NCBI GenBank assembly: GCA_903851035.1
Contig: CAINND010000092.1
Span: forward strand, 1 to 64,000
Source of the DNA: an uncultured Acidobacteriota bacterium
GTDB lineage: Bacteria > Acidobacteriota > Terriglobia > Terriglobales > Acidobacteriaceae
Reading direction: 5' to 3'
DNA: 64,000 nucleotides
A program made the position numbers and the translations under genes. Under the pieces are notes generated by a model. The model was not told where the DNA came from. It saw only the letters and a list, made by a program, of their open reading frames with translations, and did not search any database. Within the stretch, counting starts at the first letter, position 1; every line of letters starts with the position of its first letter. Shown here in pieces: positions 41,656 to 50,102 of the stretch.

Positions 41656-43818
41656 CTAGCCGACCTCCACCAGTCCGTAGCGGCGGTTCCAGTGCGTTCG
41701 TAGATAGTCCACGGCGGCGCGCTTTTCTGTGTCCGTGATCTCCGGGGTCTTCTCTTCCAGCAGCGCGCGAGCCTCGCGCTTGGCCAACTCCAGCAGCTTG
41801 CGGTCGCGGATGAGGTTTGCCACGCGCAGGCTGGGCATTCCCGCCTGACGCGTGCCGAAAAACTCGCCCGGGCCGCGCAGTTCCAGGTCTTTTTCCGCCA
41901 CCTCAAAGCCGTCCGTGGTGCTCACCATGGTGTCCAGCCGCTGCTGCGCCTCTTCGCTCACCTTGCCGCCGGTCATCAGGATGCAGTAGGAGCGGGCCGC
42001 GCCACGGCCGATGCGTCCGCGCAACTGGTGCATCTGCGAGAGGCCAAAACGCTCGGCATGCTCAATCACCATCACCGAGGCGTTCGGCACATCCACGCCC
42101 ACCTCAATCACCGTGGTGGAAACCAGCACCTGCACCTCGTTCTGCTTGAAGCGGCGCATCATCAGCTCTTTTTCTTCGGCCGTCATGCGTCCGTGCAGCA
42201 GACCGACTTTCAGGTCGGGCAATATCTTCTTGCGCAGCTCGTCGTACATCTTGATGGCCGCCTTCAGTCCGGTGTCTTTCTCCTCGTTTTCTTCAATCAC
42301 GGGATAGACGACGTAGGCCTGCTGGCCGCCGTTGACCACCTTGCGCACAAACTCCCAGACCTCCTCGGCGCGCTCGTCGCTCACCACGCGCGTAGCCACC
42401 GGAGTGCGTCCCGGCGGCAGCTCGTCGAGCACACTGACGTCGAGATCGCCATAAAGCGTCAGGGCCAGCGTGCGCGGAATCGGCGTCGCGGTCATCACCA
42501 GCACGTCCGGCTGCACGTCGCTGTTCTTGCGCATCAGCTTCATGCGCTGCAACACGCCAAAGCGGTGCTGCTCGTCCACGATGACCAGCCCCAGGCGGTC
42601 GAACTCGACCTTGTCCTCTAGCAGGGCGTGGGTGCCGATGACCATCTGCGCCGTGCCGCGTGCCACATGGCGGCGAATGTCTTTTTTCTGCTGCTGGTCC
42701 AGCGATCCGGTCAGCAGCACCACGCGGTAGCCGGCGGGCTCCAGCACGGCGCGGGCGGAGAGGTAATGCTGCGTGGCAAGAATCTCCGTGGGCGCCATCA
42801 TCGCCACCTGGTAGTGGTTCTCCATGGCCAGCACGGCGGCCTCAAAGGCCACAATCGTCTTGCCGCTGCCCACGTCGCCCTGCAACAGTCGTCGCATCGG
42901 CGAAGGATGGGCCATGTCGGTGGCAATCTCCTTGAAGACCTTCTTCTGCGCCCCTGTGGGATGAAAGGGAAGAATCTTTTTCAGCGCCGCGCGAACTTTT
43001 TCCGACGGCACAAAGCCGATGCCGGGCTGGCTGCGCGCCCGCCGCCGCTTCAGCTCCAGACCAAGCTCAAGAAAGAAAAGCTCTTCGAAGATCAGTCTCC
43101 GGTGCGCCGGGGTGGCCGCCACCTGCAGGGCCATAAAGCTCTCACCGGCATCCGGCCAGTGCACCTGCCACAGCGCCTCGGCCCGTGGCACCAGCCCCAG
43201 ACGCTCGCGGATGGCCTTCGGGATGGCGTCGCCCACCTCGGGAGGCATCAACTCCAGGGCAGTGCGGATAATCCTGCGGAACCAGCGTGCGTTCAGCTTG
43301 CCGGTGGCCTCGTAGATGGGCACAATGCGCCCGGTCTCCAGTGAATCGAAGCGCTGCTGCTCCTCCGTCGGTGGCTGGCCATCCTCCGCGGGCTCATGGA
43401 GGATTTCGAATTGCGGCTGGTGCATCTGCAGCCCGCCGCCACGGCCAAAGGTGGAGAACTCCACCTTGCCGTACAGCGCCACCAGGGCGCCGGGCTTAAA
43501 CTTGCCTTCCAGGTAGCCGCCGCGGAACCACAGGCATTTCAACTTGTTACGGCCCTGCCCGGCGGTCATTTCAAACACGGGCATGCGTCGGGTGCGGAAC
43601 AATCCGCTGCCGCGCACCTCGGCGATGACCGAAGCCATTTCTCCCGGCTGGAGCTGCTCAATCGAGCGGGGATTCAGCCGGTCTTCGTAGCGGAATGGCA
43701 GGTAATAGAGCAGGTCCTCAATGGTATGGATGCCCTTGGCGGCCAGGGTCAGTGCCACCCGCGGTCCCACGCCCTTCAGGAACTGCACCTCGCTCGATAG
43801 CTCCGGCATTCCCCGCAT
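41656..43818 (-). CDS. recG: ATP-dependent DNA helicase RecG
   Basis: A 720-aa branch-migration helicase that reverses stalled forks. The N-terminal wedge/OB region is VQFLKGVGPRVALTLAAKGI and YLPFRYEDR. Helicase motifs: GDVGSGKTIVAF (Walker A), VIGTHALLEDKV, IVDEQHRFGV (DEQH), TATPIPRTLAL, VYPVIEENEEK, VEVGVDVPNASVMVIEHAERFGLSQ-type motif V, and QLRGRIGRG (motif VI). The start is uncertain between ATG 43818 and ATG 43809 because neither has a clear ribosome site. Confidence 0.95.
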   Translation of the reverse strand: MRGMPELSSEVQFLKGVGPRVALTLAAKGIHTIEDLLYYLPFRYEDRLNPRSIEQLQPGEMASVIAEVRGSGLFRTRRMPVFEMTAGQGRNKLKCLWFRGGYLEGKFKPGALVALYGKVEFSTFGRGGGLQMHQPQFEILHEPAEDGQPPTEEQQRFDSLETGRIVPIYEATGKLNARWFRRIIRTALELMPPEVGDAIPKAIRERLGLVPRAEALWQVHWPDAGESFMALQVAATPAHRRLIFEELFFLELGLELKRRRARSQPGIGFVPSEKVRAALKKILPFHPTGAQKKVFKEIATDMAHPSPMRRLLQGDVGSGKTIVAFEAAVLAMENHYQVAMMAPTEILATQHYLSARAVLEPAGYRVVLLTGSLDQQQKKDIRRHVARGTAQMVIGTHALLEDKVEFDRLGLVIVDEQHRFGVLQRMKLMRKNSDVQPDVLVMTATPIPRTLALTLYGDLDVSVLDELPPGRTPVATRVVSDERAEEVWEFVRKVVNGGQQAYVVYPVIEENEEKDTGLKAAIKMYDELRKKILPDLKVGLLHGRMTAEEKELMMRRFKQNEVQVLVSTTVIEVGVDVPNASVMVIEHAERFGLSQMHQLRGRIGRGAARSYCILMTGGKVSEEAQQRLDTMVSTTDGFEVAEKDLELRGPGEFFGTRQAGMPSLRVANLIRDRKLLELAKREARALLEEKTPEITDTEKRAAVDYLRTHWNRRYGLVEVG

Positions 43819-44087
43819 GGTAACCCATCTGGCGGCGATCTGGAGGATGGGCTGGAAACACACTGGCCGCCTGTGCGGAAAAGCCAATCCAGAGGCACGC
43901 CGAATGCCGCAATGGGGTGTTGCCTGTTTGCAAGTTAGGAACACTGGCTAAATTACAGAAAACGAATAGGTATCGATTGGGGATTACCGTTGTACCCCGG
44001 GGTGTCAAATTAAGCAGCCCACCATGCAAGCTGATGTAGAATAATGCGATTTGGTAGCTGTTAAGTTCCGTTGACTCAGGACTGAGA

Positions 44088-45572
44088 ATGCAGCGGGTTG
44101 CCATACTCTACGACGCCAGCCAGGCGGTCTTGTCCACGTTCGATCTCGACGAGGTCCTGAATCAGGTCCTTGCCATCGTGCGTGACTATTTTCATTTGCA
44201 GCATGGCAGCATCATGTTGCTGGATGAGACCAAGCAGAACCTGGTGGTGCGCGCTCATTTTGGCGACCAGTTGCCGGACGATTTTTCCGTGCCCTTCGGC
44301 AAGGGCATCAGTGGCGCGGCGGCCAAGGCGCGGCGCCCCATCTACTCTCCTGATGTAGGCACCGACCCCCGCTATATCAAAAATATCCAGAGCACGCGCA
44401 GCGAGCTGGCCGTGCCCCTGATGGTGCGTGACGAGGTGGTGGGCGTGCTGGACTGCCAGAGCGATCTGCCCGCCTTCTTCGACAATGAGACGGTGGATTT
44501 GCTCACGCTGTTTGCCACCCAGGCCAGCATTGGATTGCAGAACGCCAAGCTGTACTCGCAGTTGCAGAGCCGCGCCGCGCAGATGGAGGCCATCAACGCC
44601 ATTGCCAAGCGCACCACGGTTGAGCTTGACCTGAAAGAGCTGCTCGACCGTCTTTGCACGCAACTGCCGCAGTCGTTCCCCATTGAGGCGGTTACGGTTT
44701 TTCTGCGCGACGAAGAAGGCGACCTGGTGCTGCGCGCGCAGCAGGGTGAGATGGAATGCAGCATGAAGCTGGGCGACGTGCTCCCCGGCAACTTTGGATG
44801 CAGCATGCATTTGGATTCGCAGCGTCCCTACACGGGCGACCCGCGCGGCTGCCCCAATGCCTGCTATCCCAAGGGAAAAACCGAGGTCTGCCTGCCGCTG
44901 GTCAGCTTTGGCGAAAACATTGGCCTGCTGGTGTGCGCCAGTGAAAAAGAAAGCAAGATTCCGCCCAGTGACATTCAGGCATTGGAGTCGGTGGCCGACA
45001 TTCTGGCCACGGCCACGCAGAACGCCCGCTATGTGGATCGCGTCCGCCAGTTGGCCTATCGCGACGGGTTGACCGGCGTCTTCAACCGCCGCTACTTTGA
45101 GTCGCGCCTGGTGGATGAAGTCACGCGCGCGGCCCGCTACGGCGGCGGCGTCAGCGTGCTGATGATCGATCTGGATCACTTCAAAAAGATCAACGACGAC
45201 TTTGGACACATGCTGGGCGATGACGTGCTGCGGGCCGTCAGCAGCCTGTTTGTGCGCTACCTGCGCAAGGTGGACGTGGTTTGCCGCTACGGTGGCGAGG
45301 AATTTGCCATTGTGCTGCCGGCTACGCAGGGCGCCAGCGCCGCGGCGGTGGCCAACAAGCTGCGCCGCGCCGTGGCCAGCCATCATTTCCCCGGCGTGCC
45401 CTATCCGGTCACGGTCAGCATCGGCGTCAGCGAGTTTCCCTCCAACGGCATTACCCGCGATGACATTGTGCGGGCGGCCGATGCGGCCCTGTACGAGGCC
45501 AAGGAGGGTGGCCGCAACCGCGTCTGCCTGGCCAGTACGGCGACGGCAAATACAAGTGCCGGCGAGGGTTAG
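44088..45572 (+). CDS. GAF-GAF-GGDEF diguanylate cyclase
   Basis: A 494-aa soluble sensor cyclase making c-di-GMP. GAF1 covers about residues 5-150 (GISGAAAKARRPIYSPDV, SELAVPLMVRDEVVGVLD). GAF2 covers about 165-310 and is unusual in having Cys224, 238, 255, 259 and 268. The GGDEF domain has DGLTGVFNRRYF, MIDLDHFKKINDDFGH, the inhibitory I-site R393-KV-D396, and GGEEF at 402-406. All catalytic residues are intact, so it should be an active, product-inhibited cyclase. It is divergent from recG. No receiver or TM domain is present. Confidence 0.92.
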   Translation: MQRVAILYDASQAVLSTFDLDEVLNQVLAIVRDYFHLQHGSIMLLDETKQNLVVRAHFGDQLPDDFSVPFGKGISGAAAKARRPIYSPDVGTDPRYIKNIQSTRSELAVPLMVRDEVVGVLDCQSDLPAFFDNETVDLLTLFATQASIGLQNAKLYSQLQSRAAQMEAINAIAKRTTVELDLKELLDRLCTQLPQSFPIEAVTVFLRDEEGDLVLRAQQGEMECSMKLGDVLPGNFGCSMHLDSQRPYTGDPRGCPNACYPKGKTEVCLPLVSFGENIGLLVCASEKESKIPPSDIQALESVADILATATQNARYVDRVRQLAYRDGLTGVFNRRYFESRLVDEVTRAARYGGGVSVLMIDLDHFKKINDDFGHMLGDDVLRAVSSLFVRYLRKVDVVCRYGGEEFAIVLPATQGASAAAVANKLRRAVASHHFPGVPYPVTVSIGVSEFPSNGITRDDIVRAADAALYEAKEGGRNRVCLASTATANTSAGEG

Positions 45573-45611
45573 AGGCCTTCCGTCGTTGCACCTTCGTTCT
45601 GCCGGAGGGGT

Positions 45612-45640
45612 TTGACAGCCTCTTCCGTGCGCCTTACCCT
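45612..45640 (+). promoter_or_regulatory. Sigma70-like promoter of the DUF1385 / prfA unit
   Basis: Perfect TTGACA (45612-45617), 17-nt spacer, TACCCT (45635-45640; T1, A2 and T6 match). It lies about 50 nt upstream of the DUF1385 start. Confidence 0.5.
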
Positions 45641-45689
45641 TAAAGAGACACGATCCCCGCGGCATCCGAAACCCCGAGTAGTGCGTCTA

Positions 45690-46679
45690 ATGATTATGAA
45701 GTCCTTACGAACCCATCTGCGCTTTCATACCCTTCTGCAACTGCTACCCGCATTGGAGAACGCCGAGGAGACCCTTGTCGGCGGCCAGGCGGTGCTGGAA
45801 GGCGTCATGATGCGTTCGCCGCACGCCTGGGGAATTGCCGTGCGCCGTCCTGACGGTGAGCTCGCCCTGCACAGCGAGCCGCTGGCCAGCGCCAAGGAAA
45901 AGAGTCCGTGGAAGGGCTGGCCCTTTATTCGCGGCATCATGACCCTGGGTTCGGCCATGGTGCTGGGCTTCAAGGCCCTGCGCTATTCGGCCGACGTTGC
46001 GTTGGAAGACGAAAAGACCGAGAGCGGCGAAAAGCTGGAGATTCCCGGCTGGATTGCGGCCCTGAACATTGCGGTTTCGCTGGGCTTCTTCATCTTCATG
46101 TACAAGTTTCTGCCCTTTGCCGCCGCGCGCGCCCTGCGCAGCCGCTACGGGAGTAGCAACAACTCCTTTCTGTTTGCGCTGGTGGAAGGCGTCATCCGGC
46201 TGGCCATTTTCCTGGCCTTCATCTGGCTGACCTCGCGCTGGAAGGACATTCGCCGCGTGTACCAGTACCACGGCGCCGAGCACAAGACGGTCTTCGCCTT
46301 TGAGAATCACGACCCGCTGACGGCGGCCAATGTGCAGCGCTACTCCACGTTTCACCCGCGCTGCGGCACCAGCTTCCTGATGACCGTGATGATCCTCTCC
46401 ATTGCCGTGTACGCGATGGTGCCGGTGCACGGCTTCTGGATGGGCTTTGCCATGCGCCTGCTTCTGCTGCCGGTGATTGCCGGAACAAGTTATGAGATTA
46501 TTCGCTACGCGGCCAAGCGGCGCAGCTCGCTGTTTGCGCTGATGACCGCGCCGGGCTTGTGGCTGCAGCGCATCACCACGCAGCCGCCCGATGACAGCCA
46601 GGTGGAGTGCGCGATTGTGGCCCTGGAGCGCGCCATGGAGTTGGAAGCCGTGCATGGCGGAGAGATGGTCATCGCATGA
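45690..46679 (+). CDS. DUF1385-family membrane protein (YqhQ-like)
   Basis: A 329-aa inner-membrane protein. The conserved N-terminus LVGGQAVLEGVMMRSPHAWGIAVRRPDG is followed by KGWPFIRGIMTLGSAMVLGFKAL. About five TM segments follow, with the signature QYHGAEHKTVFAFEN and STFHPRCGTSFLM. The function is unknown. In several phyla the gene precedes prfA, as here. I chose ATG 45690 (ATG 45696 possible); the more upstream TTG at 45612 is part of a promoter. Confidence 0.85.
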   Translation: MIMKSLRTHLRFHTLLQLLPALENAEETLVGGQAVLEGVMMRSPHAWGIAVRRPDGELALHSEPLASAKEKSPWKGWPFIRGIMTLGSAMVLGFKALRYSADVALEDEKTESGEKLEIPGWIAALNIAVSLGFFIFMYKFLPFAAARALRSRYGSSNNSFLFALVEGVIRLAIFLAFIWLTSRWKDIRRVYQYHGAEHKTVFAFENHDPLTAANVQRYSTFHPRCGTSFLMTVMILSIAVYAMVPVHGFWMGFAMRLLLLPVIAGTSYEIIRYAAKRRSSLFALMTAPGLWLQRITTQPPDDSQVECAIVALERAMELEAVHGGEMVIA

Positions 46680-46851
46680 CGAACCTTTGCAACACGATGT
46701 TGAGCGTTGCGCCCTGGGCGGCGCAGCGCCACCTCTAGCGGCCCATCCTCAACGCCGCCGGCGCCCGTGCGCGCCCATAAGATTTCACTTTAAAACTCAT
46801 TTTCCCGGCCCCGCGTGAGCACTCCGCGCGGCCTGAAAGCACAGGCCCAAA

Positions 46852-47928
46852 ATGTTTGACCGCCTCGATCAGATTGAAGCCCGCTACGCAGAGCTGAACG
46901 CGCAGCTCTCCAGCCCGGAGATCGTCAACGACTCCGCCAACTACCAGAAGACGGCCAAGGCGCAGGGCGAGCTGACGCCCATCGTCGAAAAATATCAGGA
47001 GTACAAGAAGCTGAAGAAGGGCATTGTGGACAGCCGGGCCATGATGGCTGCCGAGACCGATCCCGAGATGGTGGCCATGGCCACCGAGGAACTGCAGGAA
47101 CTGGAGGCGCGGCTTACGGTGGTGGAAGAAGAGATGAAGCTGTTGCTGCTGCCCAAGGATCCCAACGACGAGAAGAACGTCATCCTGGAAATCCGCGCCG
47201 GAACCGGAGGCGACGAGGCCACGCTGTTTGCCGCCGAAATCTTCCGCATGTACACGCGCTTTGCGGAGACGCACCGCTGGAAGGTGGAAGTGCTGTCCAG
47301 CTCAGACAGCTCGGTGGGCGGACTGAAGGAAGTCATCGCCATCATCGAAGGCAAGGGCGTGTACTCGCAGATGAAATATGAGAGCGGCGTGCATCGCGTG
47401 CAGCGCGTGCCAGACACGGAGACCCAGGGGCGCGTGCACACCTCCGCCGTAACGGTGGCCGTGCTGCCGGAGGCCGAAGACGTGGACGTGAAAATTGAGG
47501 CCAAGGACATTCGCATTGACACCTTCTGCTCCAGTGGCCCCGGCGGACAGTCGGTGAACACCACGTATTCGGCGGTGCGCATCACCCACCTGCCCACGAT
47601 GACCGTGGTGAGCTGCCAGGATGAAAAGTCACAGATTAAGAACCGCGAAAAAGGCATGCGCGTGTTGCGCTCCCGCCTGTATGAGCTGGAGCAGGCCAAG
47701 CAGCAGGAGGCGCTGGCCAAAGAGCGCCGCTCGCAGGTGGGCACGGGTGACCGCAGCGAAAAGATCCGCACCTACAACTTCCCGCAGAACCGCGTGACGG
47801 ACCATCGCATCGGACTAACGGTGCACCAGCTCGACCAGGTGATGGAAGGCAAGCTGCAACCCTTTGTGGATGGATTGGTCAGCCACTTCCAGGCGGAGAA
47901 GCTGAAGGCGGAGATGACGAACGCGTAA
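46852..47928 (+). CDS. prfA: Peptide chain release factor 1
   Basis: A 358-aa class I release factor for UAA/UAG. The codon-recognition tripeptide is in [19 protein letters not shown] (PDT, the PxT motif of RF1 rather than RF2's SPF). The catalytic GGQ is in [23 protein letters not shown]. Its methylase gene prmC, often adjacent, lies 3.6 kb downstream here. Confidence 0.96.
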   Translation: MFDRLDQIEARYAELNAQLSSPEIVNDSANYQKTAKAQGELTPIVEKYQEYKKLKKGIVDSRAMMAAETDPEMVAMATEELQELEARLTVVEEEMKLLLLPKDPNDEKNVILEIRAGTGGDEATLFAAEIFRMYTRFAETHRWKVEVLSSSDSSVGGLKEVIAIIEGKGVYSQMKYESGVHRVQRVPDTETQGRVHTSAVTVAVLPEAEDVDVKIEAKDIRIDTFCSSGPGGQSVNTTYSAVRITHLPTMTVVSCQDEKSQIKNREKGMRVLRSRLYELEQAKQQEALAKERRSQVGTGDRSEKIRTYNFPQNRVTDHRIGLTVHQLDQVMEGKLQPFVDGLVSHFQAEKLKAEMTNA

Positions 47929-47932
47929 GAGC

Positions 47933-47975
47933 AGGTTTCAAGGTTTCAGAGGTTTCAAAGTTGAAAGTTTCAATC
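47933..47975 (+). repeat. Tandem AGGTTTCA octamers after prfA
   Basis: AGGTTTCA occurs at 47933-47940, 47941-47948 and 47950-47957, with a variant AAGTTTCAA shortly after. They sit between the prfA stop and the left REP. Confidence 0.5.
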
Positions 47976-48001
47976 ACAAAGAAATCACTGTAAAACGGGT
48001 G

Positions 48002-48034
48002 CCCCATTCAAGCCTTCTTTTGGCTTGAGTGGGG
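48002..48034 (+). repeat. Left REP hairpin of the RAYT unit
   Basis: CCCCATTCAAGCC (48002-48014) pairs with GGCTTGAGTGGGG (48022-48034), one G-U pair, with a 7-nt loop. The right copy (48615-48647) is its inverted repeat; identity extends to about 40 bases including the flanking TAGTT. Confidence 0.85.
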
Positions 48035-48089
48035 TAGTTGAATTTGTCTTCTCTTGCACCGTTTTCCACTCTACGGTACTCTTCCGCCC

Positions 48090-48641
48090 ATGCCGTGGAG
48101 CTTGGAGCGCTTTCACGAATCCGGACAGACACACTTCCTCACATTCTCCTGCTATTGCCGACGCCCACTGCTTGCGCAACTCGGCGCGCCGCAGGTTTTT
48201 GAGAAAGCTCTGGAGCGTGTGCGGCGAAAGTTTGCCCTCAGCGTTTTTGGATATGTGGTGATGCCGGAGCACGTTCACCTGCTGTTGAGCGAGCCGGAGG
48301 GAGCGCCGCTGGCAGATGCCGTGAAGAGTCTTAAGCAGGGCGTCGCCCGCCGCATGATCGGAGAGGAAGAACACTTCTGGCAACAGCGCTACTACGACTT
48401 CAACGTACGGAATCGCAGCCAGTTCGAGGAGAAGTTGCGCTATCTTCATCGCAACCCAGTGAGCCGCGGCCTATGTGCGCATCCGGAGGATTGGCCCTGG
48501 AGCAGTTTCCGTCATTACGCCACGGGAAGCGAGTGCGCGGTGGAAATCGAATCCGAGTGGACGGCGCGGGCAAGGGAGCGGCAGGCCGGGCGTCTTGTTC
48601 CAGCGGTTGAACTACCCCACTCAAGCCAAAAGAAGGCTTGA
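48090..48641 (+). CDS. REP-associated tyrosine transposase (RAYT, Y1/HUH family)
   Basis: A 183-aa single-domain HUH nuclease of the Transposase_17/RAYT family. It shows HFLTFSCYCRRPLL at the start, YVVMPEHVHLLLSEP with the HUH pair His61-x-His63, and FWQQRYYDFNVRN with the nucleophile candidates Tyr101/Tyr102, then LRYLHRNPVSRGLC and DWPWSSFRHYATG. RAYTs cut single-stranded REP hairpins and are domesticated relatives of IS200 transposases. It is bracketed by inverted REPs; the last eight codons (PHSSQKKA plus TGA) lie inside the right REP. ATG 48090 was chosen by homology (MPWSLERFHESGQ); no ribosome site is evident. Confidence 0.92.
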   Translation: MPWSLERFHESGQTHFLTFSCYCRRPLLAQLGAPQVFEKALERVRRKFALSVFGYVVMPEHVHLLLSEPEGAPLADAVKSLKQGVARRMIGEEEHFWQQRYYDFNVRNRSQFEEKLRYLHRNPVSRGLCAHPEDWPWSSFRHYATGSECAVEIESEWTARARERQAGRLVPAVELPHSSQKKA

Positions 48642-48647
48642 ATGGGG
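48615..48647 (-). repeat. Right REP hairpin, overlapping the 3' end of the RAYT gene
   Basis: CCCCACTCAAGCC (48615-48627) pairs with GGCTTGAATGGGG (48635-48647), with a 7-nt loop. It is the inverted copy of 48002-48034 and contains the RAYT stop codon at 48639-48641. Confidence 0.85.
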
Positions 48648-48749
48648 TACACGCAGGTGTGCTGGCGGACGATGCATGCGGCGAAATAAGCTGGCGGGGA
48701 ATAAAGGCATTTTTCGCGTATAGCCTCGGAGCCGGAAGCCAATGGTTGC

Positions 48750-48778
48750 TTGACACAGCTTCTCTCCACGAGTAATTT
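48750..48778 (+). promoter_or_regulatory. Sigma70-like promoter for the glycosyltransferase pair
   Basis: Perfect TTGACA (48750-48755), 17-nt spacer, TAATTT (48773-48778). About 95 nt upstream of the glycosyltransferase ATG. Confidence 0.5.
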
Positions 48779-48873
48779 GCAGCTACGAAGCGGGGCAGAT
48801 GAATACTCTCCTTTCCGTCCCGTAGCCGAAGCGCTGCGGGTAGCTTCAATTCGCTCTTCTTTCTAAGGCTGGA

Positions 48874-50100
48874 ATGCCGCTCACCGCAAACGAATCCGTG
48901 GCGCAGAAGTGGGAGAACTCTCCGCATCCGGAGATTTCCGTTGTCATGCCCTGCCTGAATGAGGCGGAGACGCTTGGCCTATGCATCGAGCAGGCAGCCC
49001 GTGCTCTACGGGAGAATGGCATCGTCGGCGAGATTGTCATCGCCGATAACGGCAGCACCGATGGCTCCTGTGAGATTGCCGAAAAGCTGGGCGCAAGGGT
49101 GGTTCATGTTTCCAGCAGGGGTTACGGCAGCGCGCTGCGCGGTGGCTTCATGGCAGCCCGCGGTCATTACCTGATCATGGGCGACGCCGACAGCAGTTAC
49201 GACTTCAGCCAGATTCCGCGCTTTCTGGAAAAGCTCCATGAAGGCTGGGACGTGGTTATGGGCAACCGCTTCCAGGGCGGCATTCAGCCTGGCGCCATGC
49301 CGCTGTTGCACCGTTATCTTGGCAACCCGGTGCTTACCGGCGTGGGAAGGCTCTTCTTTCACAGTCCCAGCGGCGATTTTCACTGCGGGCTGCGCGCTCT
49401 CAGCCGTGAGGCATTCCTGAGGATGGATTTGCGCAGCACCGGCATGGAGTTTGCCAGCGAGATGGTGGTGCGGGCCACCTTGTTGAAAATGCGGATCGCC
49501 GAGGTTCCAGCCAGCCTCGCTCCGGATGGCCGAAGCCGTCCGCCACACTTGCGCACCTGGCGGGATGGCTGGCGGCATCTGCGCTTCTTGCTGCTCTACA
49601 GTCCGCGCTGGCTCTTTCTCTATCCTGGGATTGCCGCGATGGCCGTGGGACTGGCTGTTATGCTCTGGTTGCTGCCGCACTCACGCATGGTGGGACGCGT
49701 GGTTTTTGACATTCATACCCTGACCTTTGCTTCCATGCTGGTGCTGGCCGGCTTTCAGTCGATCGCCTTTGCGCTGTTTGCCAAAATTCTCGGCATTACC
49801 CAGGGACTGTTGCCCCCGGATCCACGCCTGGATCGCATCTCCCGCAAATTGAATATGGAGGCTGGCCTGCTTATCGGCGTGCTTCTAATTCTTGGGGGAG
49901 CATGCGGCTCGCTCTTTGCGCTCACCCACTGGTACTCCATGAGCTTTGGCCAGCTTGATCCCGCACATGTGGAGCGAATCGTCATACCCTCCATCTGCGC
50001 GCTGATTCTCGGCCTTGAGGTTATCCTCGCCAGTTTCTTCCTTAGCCTGCTGAGCCTAACTTGCCGGGAAAATTTAAACACCGGGGCGCCAAAGGCGTGA
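48874..50100 (+). CDS. GT2 glycosyltransferase (dolichyl-phosphate-mannose-synthase-like) with TM domain
   Basis: A 408-aa protein. The GT-A fold has ISVVMPCLNEAETLGLCIEQA, IVIADNGSTDGSCEIAEKLG, the metal/nucleotide-sugar motif MGDADSSYDFSQIP, GNRFQGGIQPGAMPLLHRYLGN and DFHCGLRALSREAF. Four C-terminal TM segments follow. Such enzymes load a sugar onto a polyprenyl phosphate. CTAAGG lies upstream of the ATG. The stop overlaps or abuts the start of a GT-C-like gene, suggesting donor-maker plus transferase. Confidence 0.85.
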   Translation: MPLTANESVAQKWENSPHPEISVVMPCLNEAETLGLCIEQAARALRENGIVGEIVIADNGSTDGSCEIAEKLGARVVHVSSRGYGSALRGGFMAARGHYLIMGDADSSYDFSQIPRFLEKLHEGWDVVMGNRFQGGIQPGAMPLLHRYLGNPVLTGVGRLFFHSPSGDFHCGLRALSREAFLRMDLRSTGMEFASEMVVRATLLKMRIAEVPASLAPDGRSRPPHLRTWRDGWRHLRFLLLYSPRWLFLYPGIAAMAVGLAVMLWLLPHSRMVGRVVFDIHTLTFASMLVLAGFQSIAFALFAKILGITQGLLPPDPRLDRISRKLNMEAGLLIGVLLILGGACGSLFALTHWYSMSFGQLDPAHVERIVIPSICALILGLEVILASFFLSLLSLTCRENLNTGAPKA

Positions 50101-50102
50101 CG

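Noticed and set aside
44076-45665. A 529-codon minus-strand frame opposite the GGDEF protein
   Set aside because: Antisense shadow; the plus strand has intact GAF and GGEEF motifs.
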